NCBI GenBank assembly: GCA_005887925.1
Contig: VBLP01000012.1
Span: 1-34,959 of the forward strand
Length of the DNA: 34,959 bases
From: Deltaproteobacteria bacterium
Lineage (GTDB): Bacteria; Myxococcota_A; Polyangia; Haliangiales; Haliangiaceae
Direction: 5' to 3'
Below, one piece after another: positions 7,305-17,115 of the stretch. A program made the translations under genes and the position numbers. How positions within the stretch are numbered: the first letter of the stretch is position 1; each line of letters opens with the position of its first letter. The notes beneath the pieces were generated by a model that saw nothing but the letters and a program-made list of their open reading frames with translations, was not told where the DNA came from and did no database searches.

Positions 7305-8666
7305 TCAGAGGTCGAACCTGCTCACGATGATCGCGCGGCCGCGCGGCGGTGCCGCGAGCAGCAGGGTGAGCCCGTCGTGGAGTGCCACCGAGTCACCGGC
7401 CGGGATGACGCGATGTTCGCGACCATCGCGGATCACGCGTAGCTCGGCGAGCTCGTGATTGCGCAACCGCCAGACGCCGTTATCGTGCTCGACCTCGGCG
7501 ATCGGCCGCGCGTTCATCGACGTCGCCGCCGCGATTCCTTTCGCGGTGTGCCAGGGATAGATCCGGCGACCCTCCGTGCCGGCGATCCACCAGTGCGGCT
7601 CGGGCTCGTAGCGATGGTCACCGATGCCTTGATAGAGGTGCAGCACCGGCGTTCGCTTGCGCAGCTTCAGCGGGGTACGGCACCACGGGCAGATCGGTGC
7701 GACACCATCCGAGAGGGGCAGGAACCCCTCGGGGCAGCGCTTGCTCGAGCACGCCACGACGCGATCGGTGAGCCGTACGAGCGCGTGGACCCATTCACCC
7801 GCGGGTGGCCGGGCACCGGGGGAGCGCAGGCCGGCGACGAATGCGCGGCTGAACATCTCCATCAGCTGCGGCCCCAGGAGCCGCGTCGGCCAGAATCCGG
7901 CCCACTCCTCGCTCACCGGCCGGTTCGAAGCGTCGCTCGGATGATCGACGAACAGGCCGTCGGGGCCGAGCGCGACGAGATCGTCCTCGGCCGGATCGGG
8001 CGAGCAGACCCGCGGGCCGCGCAACGGGTGGCGGTACAGGAGGAGCTGATAGATCAGCACGGCGAGCGAGTGCAGATCGGTCGTGCTGCTCGGCCGCGCC
8101 TGCTTCACCAGCAGCTCCGGCGCGATGTACTCCGGCGTCCCGAGCACCTGCGGAGGCACGACGCCGGGCACGACCAGCCCGTCGATGTCGATCAGCGTGA
8201 CCCGACCGGTGAGCGGATCGACCCAGATATTGCGCGGCGACAGATCCGAGTGCGCGAGGCCGCTGCCGTGGAGACGGGTCACCGCCGACGCGATCGCGGA
8301 CGCGATCACCACGCGCGACCGCCACGATCGCCAGGATGGCGGCCGCGACGCCAGCGCCTTGAGGAAGATCAACCAGCTGAGCTCGTGGAAGCCGTCCGCG
8401 ACCAGCGGCAGGCGAACGCCCAGCGTCGGCTCGACGACGATCGCGTCGGGCCAGCGATACAGCTCGCTCCACTCCGTGCCGTCCGCGATGCGCCGGTAAT
8501 CGCCGACGATCAGAGGCAACGCCTTCTCGAGCTCCGGGGTCGGATGGTGGAACAGCTTGACCACGCTGCGCCCATCGGTGGTGCGGAAGACGCGCCCCAC
8601 GCCGCCCTGGCCGAGCGGCCTGGGCTCGCAGGTCACGAACGTGCCGTCCTGGAGCTTCACCCGCAT
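7305..8666 (-). CDS. YegI-like Ser/Thr protein kinase with zinc ribbon and FHA-like tail
   Basis: A 453-residue kinase. Visible motifs are the glycine loop GQGGVGRV (19-26), K37 in VVKLF, the catalytic loop HSDLSPRN (H139-N146; Ser replaces Arg of HRD), LIDIDG in place of DFG (D160), and GTPEYIAPE in the activation segment (176-184). DxD-type metal loops are usual in this branch. Residues 306-329 hold four Cys (C306, C311, C326, C329, the last pair as CPWC), a zinc ribbon like that described for kinases of TerY-PP2C-kinase triads. The last 60 residues look like an FHA-type beta sandwich (VWRLRNHELAELRV, IPAGDSVALHDGLTLLL). The ATG lies within the 10-base overlap with the phosphatase gene. The start is set by the conserved reading MRVKLQDGTFV. 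Soluble, no TM helix. Confidence 0.92.
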   Translation of the reverse strand: MRVKLQDGTFVTCEPRPLGQGGVGRVFRTTDGRSVVKLFHHPTPELEKALPLIVGDYRRIADGTEWSELYRWPDAIVVEPTLGVRLPLVADGFHELSWLIFLKALASRPPSWRSWRSRVVIASAIASAVTRLHGSGLAHSDLSPRNIWVDPLTGRVTLIDIDGLVVPGVVPPQVLGTPEYIAPELLVKQARPSSTTDLHSLAVLIYQLLLYRHPLRGPRVCSPDPAEDDLVALGPDGLFVDHPSDASNRPVSEEWAGFWPTRLLGPQLMEMFSRAFVAGLRSPGARPPAGEWVHALVRLTDRVVACSSKRCPEGFLPLSDGVAPICPWCRTPLKLRKRTPVLHLYQGIGDHRYEPEPHWWIAGTEGRRIYPWHTAKGIAAATSMNARPIAEVEHDNGVWRLRNHELAELRVIRDGREHRVIPAGDSVALHDGLTLLLAAPPRGRAIIVSRFDL

Positions 8667-9508
8667 GACGGTCCGCTGCAGCGCCAGGCAACCACGAGCG
8701 TGCGGTCGTCGAACGAGCCGTGCTTCTCGTACGACAGGATCTCGCCGAGCCGGGCGCCGGCATCTGCCAGCGCCGCCATCTGGTCGAGCTCGCCGGCAAG
8801 GATCGGCCCGTTCTCCGACCACGGGATCAGGTCGTCGGCGAGACCGTCGGTGGCGACGAACAGTCCGCGCGGCGGTGACGCGGGCTCCTCGCATCGGATC
8901 CGCGCATCCCAGCCGTGATCGTCGAGGCTCTCGAGGAACAGCGTGGCGCCGGGCACCTCGTCATCGGCCTGCGCGAGCGGCATGATCGCGCCGTGGTCGT
9001 CGATCGCCGCGATCAGGCCGTCGCCGACCTGGAACGTCGCCAGCGACATGTGCGGGCCGTCGATCGCGCAGGCGAGGCAGAGCAGCGTGCACGACAGATC
9101 CGCGACGCCCACGCCGTGGTGCCGTGCGCGATCGGCCTGCGCTGTGCGTGCGATCGACACCGCGGCGGCGATCGCGCCGCGCAACGACACGCCGGCCGCC
9201 AGGACCTCGGCAGCGCGCTGCGCCGCTGCAGCGGTCGCCGCGTCGGCGCCGTGCCGCGATAGCGCGCGCGAGCCGGCACCATCCGCCACCGCGGCGAACC
9301 ACCAGGTGCGACTGCCGTCGTGGCCGACGACGATGCTGTACGCGTCGTCGCACGGCCGCTGCTGGTACACGTGACCGCGCCCGACGATGCTCGCTGCCGC
9401 GACGCGGTATCCCGCGACGACCGAATGGTCGCTCGTCGCGACCGGCCGGATCGCGTCGGGTGCCGGCGGCGCAGGCGCAGATCGGATGTCGAACTCGTCG
9501 AGCCCCAT
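8657..9508 (-). CDS. PP2C-type protein phosphatase (YegK-like)
   Basis: A 283-residue PP2C-family phosphatase expected to reverse the neighbouring kinase. Metal-binding motifs are all present: QQRPCDDAYSIV (D55), VADGAGS (D76, G77), VGDG (D163), ATDGLADD (D221) and FDDRTL (D267, D268). The CDDA form of the first motif and DGAGS of the second match the compact PP2C group found in TerY-type triads rather than the classic PrpC/Stp group. It starts 10 bases after the VWA stop codon and ends overlapping the kinase start by 10 bases. Cytosolic; no regulatory domain is fused to it. Confidence 0.92.
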   Translation of the reverse strand: MGLDEFDIRSAPAPPAPDAIRPVATSDHSVVAGYRVAAASIVGRGHVYQQRPCDDAYSIVVGHDGSRTWWFAAVADGAGSRALSRHGADAATAAAAQRAAEVLAAGVSLRGAIAAAVSIARTAQADRARHHGVGVADLSCTLLCLACAIDGPHMSLATFQVGDGLIAAIDDHGAIMPLAQADDEVPGATLFLESLDDHGWDARIRCEEPASPPRGLFVATDGLADDLIPWSENGPILAGELDQMAALADAGARLGEILSYEKHGSFDDRTLVVAWRCSGPSCG

Positions 9509-9518
9509 GCCGCACCCG

Positions 9519-10247
9519 CTAGAGCACCACCCGGATGCCCTGAGGCGGCGGTGGCAGATCGGCGAACGTCGACTGCACGCCCTGCGCGGCGTGCTGGCTG
9601 ACCGCCCGGCTCGCGGTTCGCACCGACTGGCTGATCCAGTCGAACAGCGACGCGATCGTGTCGGGCGTCATGTCCGGCATCAGCATGACGGTCTTGGTGA
9701 GCTCGCTAAGCGTATCGATCGCGACACCCGGGCCACAGCCGATCGCGATCAGCGTGCTCTTCCACCTGGCGGCGGCGGCGCGGTAGCGCGCGAGTCCGGG
9801 CTGCCAGTCGTCGGTTGGCTGCCCGTCGGTCATCAGGAAGACCAGCGGTCGCCAGTCTCCCACGTACTCGGGCGTGCGCGGGCGCGTGTCGCGCTCCAGC
9901 GCGTCGGCGAGCAGCTCGAGCGCGGCGCCGAGCGCCGTGCCGCCCTCGGCGGTGAGCACCGGCGGGGCAAAGCTCCCCGCCTCGACCAGGCTGGTCAGCT
10001 CGTGCGCCTTGCTAGCGAACGTGAGGATGCTGATCGCGGCGCATTCGAGCGCGTGAGGATCGAGCCGGAGCGCCGCCTCGAAGTTCTTCAAGCCGGTAGT
10101 GACGGCCTCGATCGGCGCACCATGCATCGACGCGGAAGTGTCGACGACGAGATAGATCGGAAGCCGCCGACTGGTCCCTACGAGTCTCACCAGATACCCC
10201 CGAGTGATCCATCCTGGAGCATACGGCGGCGCGGTCCGGAAGTCCAT
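9519..10247 (-). CDS. VWA-domain protein (YegL/TerY-like)
   Basis: A 242-residue protein consisting almost wholly of one von Willebrand A domain. The MIDAS metal site is complete: DTSAS (D36, S38, S40), GGTALG with T104, and MTDGQPTD with D141. TerY/YegL-type proteins of this size accompany PP2C and kinase genes, and that is the order seen here. It is the first gene of the minus-strand operon. The start is uncertain: ATG 10247 leaves only 30 bases to the divergent FHA gene and has no clear Shine-Dalgarno. GTG 10190 has GGGGG seven bases upstream and a TATGCT box further up; it would shorten the protein by 19 residues without touching the MIDAS site. Confidence 0.92.
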   Translation of the reverse strand: MDFRTAPPYAPGWITRGYLVRLVGTSRRLPIYLVVDTSASMHGAPIEAVTTGLKNFEAALRLDPHALECAAISILTFASKAHELTSLVEAGSFAPPVLTAEGGTALGAALELLADALERDTRPRTPEYVGDWRPLVFLMTDGQPTDDWQPGLARYRAAAARWKSTLIAIGCGPGVAIDTLSELTKTVMLMPDMTPDTIASLFDWISQSVRTASRAVSQHAAQGVQSTFADLPPPPQGIRVVL

Positions 10248-10277
10248 CGGCCGCGACAGCTGATACTGTGGAGCTGC
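10191..10277. promoter_or_regulatory. Divergent control region of the phospho-signalling locus
   Basis: This stretch separates the VWA and FHA genes if the VWA protein starts at 10190, or partly codes for it if ATG 10247 is used. For the FHA gene, TACTGT lies at 10264-10269, eight bases from its ATG, with GGAG (10270-10273) between. For the VWA gene, TATGCT on the minus strand lies near 10220 and GGGGG just before GTG 10190. Both units must be driven from here, so they are probably co-regulated. Confidence 0.45.
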
Positions 10278-11699
10278 ATGCCTGCGAGACTCGAATGGGA
10301 GCGCAACGGAAAACGCAACCTGTTGACGATCGTCAAGCAGGAGGTGGTGATCGGACGCGACGCGGGCTGTCAGGTGCGCGGCGATACCGCCGATCTGTCC
10401 GCCCGGCACTGCCGCATCCTGCACGACGGCACGCAGTTCGTCGCCGAGCACGTCTCCGGGGCTGCCACGCTGCTCAACGGCGTCCCGATCACGCGTCACG
10501 GGCTCGAGAGCGGCGACGTGATCGAGTGCGGCAGCCTCACGGTGCGGTTCCACGAGGACAGGCGCGCCCGGCCCCGGCCGGCACCGGCCCAGGCGGTGGT
10601 GCCGCCCGCTGCCCAGCCGCCCGCTGCCCAGCCGCCCGCTGCCGTGCCATCACCACTGCCGTCAACCGCGGCACCTGCACCGTCACCACCGCCCTCACCG
10701 GTACCCGCGCCGCCGCCTGCGCCGGATCCGGCGGAGCTGCCACAGCTGCGGGCAGAGCTGGTGCGGGCGAGGGAGGACCGCGACCGCGACCGCGACGAGG
10801 CGATTCGCCTGCGCGCGAAGCTCGACCAGCGCGCCGACGACCTGCGCCGCGCCGAGGGCGAGCTCGGCCGCACCCGGAAGGAGCTCGACCAGGCGAGCGC
10901 CAGCCTGACGGCGGCGCACGACGAGCTCCGGGTCCGCGACGAGCAGCTCATGGAGAAGGAGCGGCTGATCGCGGTGCTCCACGGACAGCTCGACGACCGC
11001 GAGCGGCAGCTCCGCGACAAGGACCGGGAGCTCGACTCGCAGACGAGCGAGCTGCAGAGGCTCGAGGCGCGGGCCCGCGAGCTGTTCGATGCCAACCAGG
11101 GCCTCCGCGCCGAGGTCGCGCGGGCCCGCGAGCAGTCCAGGGCGCTCGAGGCCAGGCACGATTACCTCGCGCGAGACAGCGCGCGGCTCCAGAACAACCT
11201 GAGCAAGCTCACCAGCACGCTGGCCGAGTACCAGCAGTCGGTGCAGTCCCTCGAGAACCAGGTCAGGGAGCTCCAGGTCCTGCGCGATCGACACGCGCAG
11301 GTGATCGAGTCACAGCAGGAGGAGATCCAGGCGCTGGGAGGAGCGCGCAACCGCGTCCAGGTCCTGCTCGATGACCTCCAGCGGAGGCATCACCACCTCG
11401 ACATGAGCCACGAGATCGTCAAGGCCGAGAATGCCAAGCTGGCGCCCGAGAACGCGAGGCTGAGCGCGGAGGCGGGCCGGCTTCAGCTCGAGATCCAGCG
11501 CATGCTGCGCGACCGCATCCCCGACGGCTCGCTGCAGGACGCGCTGATCGAGATCGAGGCACTCCGCAAGGAGCTCGCGGAGGCACAGCGCGCGCTCGGC
11601 CGATCGATCGTCGATCGCGAGCTGTTCGATCGCCTGCGCGCGCTCGCCGAGTCGCACGCGCGGGATCTGCCGATCGGATCGCGATCGCAGCAGCCGTGA
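10278..11699 (+). CDS. FHA-domain coiled-coil protein
   Basis: A 473-residue protein with three parts. Residues 5-92 form an FHA domain with the phosphothreonine-binding signatures IGR (R27), SARH (S41, H44) and LNG (N67, G68). Residues 97-155 are Pro/Ala-rich with a repeated PPAAQ unit. Residues 155-465 are an almost unbroken heptad-type coiled coil (RDRDRDEAIRL, LRDKDRELDSQ, LQNNLSKLTSTLAEYQQS). There is no signal peptide or TM helix, so it is cytosolic and probably a long dimeric rod. FHA domains bind phosphothreonine, so the likely ligand is the divergent kinase or its substrate. ATG 10278 has GGAG four bases upstream. It is convergent with the lipoprotein gene beyond the hairpin at 11707. 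Confidence 0.92.
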   Translation: MPARLEWERNGKRNLLTIVKQEVVIGRDAGCQVRGDTADLSARHCRILHDGTQFVAEHVSGAATLLNGVPITRHGLESGDVIECGSLTVRFHEDRRARPRPAPAQAVVPPAAQPPAAQPPAAVPSPLPSTAAPAPSPPPSPVPAPPPAPDPAELPQLRAELVRAREDRDRDRDEAIRLRAKLDQRADDLRRAEGELGRTRKELDQASASLTAAHDELRVRDEQLMEKERLIAVLHGQLDDRERQLRDKDRELDSQTSELQRLEARARELFDANQGLRAEVARAREQSRALEARHDYLARDSARLQNNLSKLTSTLAEYQQSVQSLENQVRELQVLRDRHAQVIESQQEEIQALGGARNRVQVLLDDLQRRHHHLDMSHEIVKAENAKLAPENARLSAEAGRLQLEIQRMLRDRIPDGSLQDALIEIEALRKELAEAQRALGRSIVDRELFDRLRALAESHARDLPIGSRSQQP

Positions 11700-11706
11700 C
11701 GGGAGA

Positions 11707-11728
11707 GCTCGGCCGCGGCCGGCCGAGC
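11707..11728. terminator. Bidirectional hairpin between convergent genes
   Basis: Perfect eight-base-pair inverted repeat GCTCGGCC / GGCCGAGC with a six-base GCGGCC loop, in the 43-base gap between the FHA gene stop (11699) and the lipoprotein gene stop (11743). It suits both strands. No T tract is present. Confidence 0.55.
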
Positions 11729-11742
11729 CGGGTCAGACGCCG

Positions 11743-12828
11743 CTACCAGGTGATCTTGGCGTAGCCGTTGCCGGTGACCGCGCCGGCGGTGTTGGACGGA
11801 TTCATCCCGGCGTTGAGCGAGCCGCCGCCGCCGCAGCCGACCCAGGCGCTGGCGGTGTCGCCGCACGAGCCGCCCGAGTAGCCGCCGCCGCCGCCCTCGC
11901 CGAACCCGCCGGTGCGGCCGCCGCCGCCGCCGTAGCCACCGCTGGCCTCGGTGCCGCCGCCGGTGCCGCCCAGGTTGTAGCCCGCGCCGCCGCCGGGGCC
12001 GCCGCCGCTCGCCAGGAAGCCGCCGCCGGCGCCGCTCTGGCTACCCGCGACGGAGTTGCCGCCGGCGCCGTTGTCGACGCGCGCCGAGGCGCCTGCGGTG
12101 CCGCCCGAGGTCACGCTGCGTCCGACGCTCTCGGCGGGCACGATGGTGCCCGCGAAGTTCGAGCCGCCGCCGCCGGCGATCACCAGCGGCTTGTTGCCGG
12201 GCCCGATCACGAAGGTGCCGCCGCCGCCGGACAGGCGTTGCTGGCCGCTGCTCAGGCCGGCCTGCTGGCCCACGAGGATCCGCAGCGTGCTGTGCGGGAA
12301 CACGTCGACGGTGCCGATGATCTTGGCGCCGAAGGTGGCGCCCATCGTCCCGGTGAATCCGCCTTCGGCGCCGCCGGCCTCGATGGTGATCCGGCAGACG
12401 GACGGGGGCACGATGAACTCCTGCGCGGTGCCGTTCGGCGGGCTGCCATTGGCCGCGAACATCGCCATCCCGCCGGTGGCGCACGGCGGGATCATCACGG
12501 CCGGGGCGCTGACGGTCACGGTCTCGACGCCATCGGTGGCAGTGACAGTGCACTCGTAGTTGACGCCGGGCGCGACATCGACAGCCGGGACGGTGTCATT
12601 GGCAAACATCGTGGTGGTCGGCGTACCGGTATAGGCCATGCCATCGCGCTGCCAGGACGCGGAGTAGGTGATCGGACCGCTGCCGCCCATGGCAGGCGTC
12701 GTGATCACACAGGTCAGATCGGTCCTGGGAGCCGGTGCCGGGGAGATGTCGACGACCGGCTCGCCGAGATGGAGGACCTCCCCGCAGGCAGTGACCGACA
12801 GCAACAACAAGATCCAGCGAGAAGCCAT
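11743..12828 (-). CDS. Glycine-rich exported lipoprotein
   Basis: A 361-residue protein. Residues 1-15 are a lipoprotein signal ending at the lipobox VTAC (C15). Residues 30-115 look like an Ig-like beta domain (TDLTCVITTPAMGGSG, YECTVTATDG). From about 130 on, EFIVPPSVCRITIEAGGAEGG and later GGGG blocks (AGGGGSNF, GGYGGGGGRTGG) match the Gly-rich fold seen in ALK/LTK-type glycine-rich domains and in many bacterial surface proteins. The end reads GNGYAKITW. It probably sits on the outer membrane; its partner is unknown. There is no Shine-Dalgarno; TACGAT lies six bases before ATG 12828, so the mRNA is probably leaderless. An in-frame reading from 12858 exists but would place the signal sequence internally. 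Confidence 0.85.
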   Translation of the reverse strand: MASRWILLLLSVTACGEVLHLGEPVVDISPAPAPRTDLTCVITTPAMGGSGPITYSASWQRDGMAYTGTPTTTMFANDTVPAVDVAPGVNYECTVTATDGVETVTVSAPAVMIPPCATGGMAMFAANGSPPNGTAQEFIVPPSVCRITIEAGGAEGGFTGTMGATFGAKIIGTVDVFPHSTLRILVGQQAGLSSGQQRLSGGGGTFVIGPGNKPLVIAGGGGSNFAGTIVPAESVGRSVTSGGTAGASARVDNGAGGNSVAGSQSGAGGGFLASGGGPGGGAGYNLGGTGGGTEASGGYGGGGGRTGGFGEGGGGGYSGGSCGDTASAWVGCGGGGSLNAGMNPSNTAGAVTGNGYAKITW

Positions 12829-12834
12829 GCGCCC

Positions 12835-12840
12835 ATCGTA
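12835..12840 (-). promoter_or_regulatory. -10 box TACGAT, leaderless start of the Gly-rich lipoprotein
   Basis: TACGAT-N6-ATG on the minus strand, with no ribosome binding site between. The same arrangement recurs before several other genes in the window, and the bases around this start (TACGATGG then CGCATGGC) closely match those before the kinase gene at 16484. Confidence 0.55.
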
Positions 12841-12897
12841 ACATGGGGGGATCGCCATCCGGCGCGCCGGAATCGACGCGGATGCGATCGATGCGCC

Positions 12898-13108
12898 TCA
12901 GATCACCGGCACCGCGCTCTCGCCGAGCGTGACCTGTCGCACCTCGGCAAACACAATATCAGCTCGGCTGGATCTGCCACGGCAGAGCTGCAGACCACGC
13001 CGCCGCGCAGGATGTTCTCGGCGCGGGCCTCGACCGTGTGGGCTCCAGCAGCCGTGGACTTCCTACGCGAATCACAGGTGCGATATAGGCATACGACACA
13101 GATCCAGC
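12898..13108 (-). pseudogene. Possible decayed gene end
   Basis: The 353 bases between the kinase stop (13182) and the lipoprotein start hold no intact gene. On the minus strand one frame reads AGAHTVEARAENILRGGVV (from 13052), and a second frame, starting near 12963, reads ADIVFAEVRQVTLGE and stops with TGA at 12898-12900. Together they resemble the C-terminal beta strands of an exported beta-sandwich domain with one frameshift. The AT content here is higher than in neighbouring genes, as expected of decay. I cannot name the family, and chance is not excluded. Confidence 0.3.
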
Positions 13109-13181
13109 TGTTCCCGATCAGAGATCACCGTAGTCGCGATCGCCCGATCAGACACGAGTACACGCTACCGCGTGGCGGCGG

Positions 13182-16484
<3,303 letters not shown>

Positions 16485-16489
16485 GCGCC

Positions 16490-16495
16490 ATCGTA
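16490..16495 (-). promoter_or_regulatory. -10 box TACGAT of the kinase-propeller gene
   Basis: TACGAT-N5-ATG on the minus strand; no Shine-Dalgarno. It lies in the 175-base divergent gap shared with the MaoC-like gene, which holds nothing else recognisable. Confidence 0.5.
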
Positions 16496-16625
16496 GCCTG
16501 GTGGTCATGCCGCGACCTCACGCGTGCGTGCATGGCCAACGCGCGTGCGCCGGTGAACATTCGCGGCGATCCGCCGCCGACCTCACGTCGTACGTCCGGT
16601 ATCGGGTTCCGGCGGCCGGAGCCCC

Positions 16626-16653
16626 GTGACGGGAGGCAGCGGGAGCGTACAAT
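16626..16653 (+). promoter_or_regulatory. Promoter of the MaoC-like gene, leaderless
   Basis: GTGACG (16626-16631), 16 bases, then TACAAT (16648-16653), six bases, then ATG 16660. This is the best -10 match of the leaderless set. The purine-rich GGGAGG and GGGAG just upstream lie before the -10 box and so would not be in the mRNA. Confidence 0.6.
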
Positions 16654-16659
16654 CGCGCC

Positions 16660-17112
16660 ATGAAGCTCGCGCTGGGAATCGCCGACCTCGAGAGCCGGGT
16701 CGGTCAGGAAGTCGCCGTGTCGGCCTGGGTCGAGATCACGCAGGACCGGATCGACAAGTTCGCCGAGGCCACCGGGGACTTCCAGTGGATCCACGTCGAC
16801 CGGGAGCGCGCCCGGCGATCGCCGTTCGGCGGCACGATCGCGCACGGCTTCCTCACGCTGTCGCTGTTGCCGATGCTCACCGAGGCGACCTTCGAGATCA
16901 CCGGCCGCACGATGGGGATCAACTATGGGCTCAACCGGCTGCGGTTCACCGCGCCGGTGCCCGCCGGCTCGTCGGTGCGCGCCCGGTTCACGCTGGCCAA
17001 GCTCGAGCGGATCGAGGGCGGCGTGCAGACCACGTGGAGCGTGGTGGTCGAGCGCCAGGGCGCCGACAAGCCCGCGCTGGTGGCCGAGACCATCAGCCGG
17101 CACTACTTCTGA
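16660..17112 (+). CDS. MaoC-like (NodN-type) dehydratase
   Basis: A 150-residue single-hotdog protein. The hydratase-2 motif is present as ATGDFQWIHVD, with D40 and H45 the catalytic pair, followed by GGTIAHGF (59-64), then the NYGLNRLRFTAPVPAGS strand typical of MaoC/NodN proteins. These hydrate or dehydrate enoyl-CoA (or enoyl-carrier) substrates in the cytosol. The length matches the family. It is monocistronic: divergent from the kinase gene and convergent with the glycosyltransferase gene, whose stop codon is only three bases away. Confidence 0.92.
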   Translation: MKLALGIADLESRVGQEVAVSAWVEITQDRIDKFAEATGDFQWIHVDRERARRSPFGGTIAHGFLTLSLLPMLTEATFEITGRTMGINYGLNRLRFTAPVPAGSSVRARFTLAKLERIEGGVQTTWSVVVERQGADKPALVAETISRHYF

Positions 17113-17115
17113 CGG

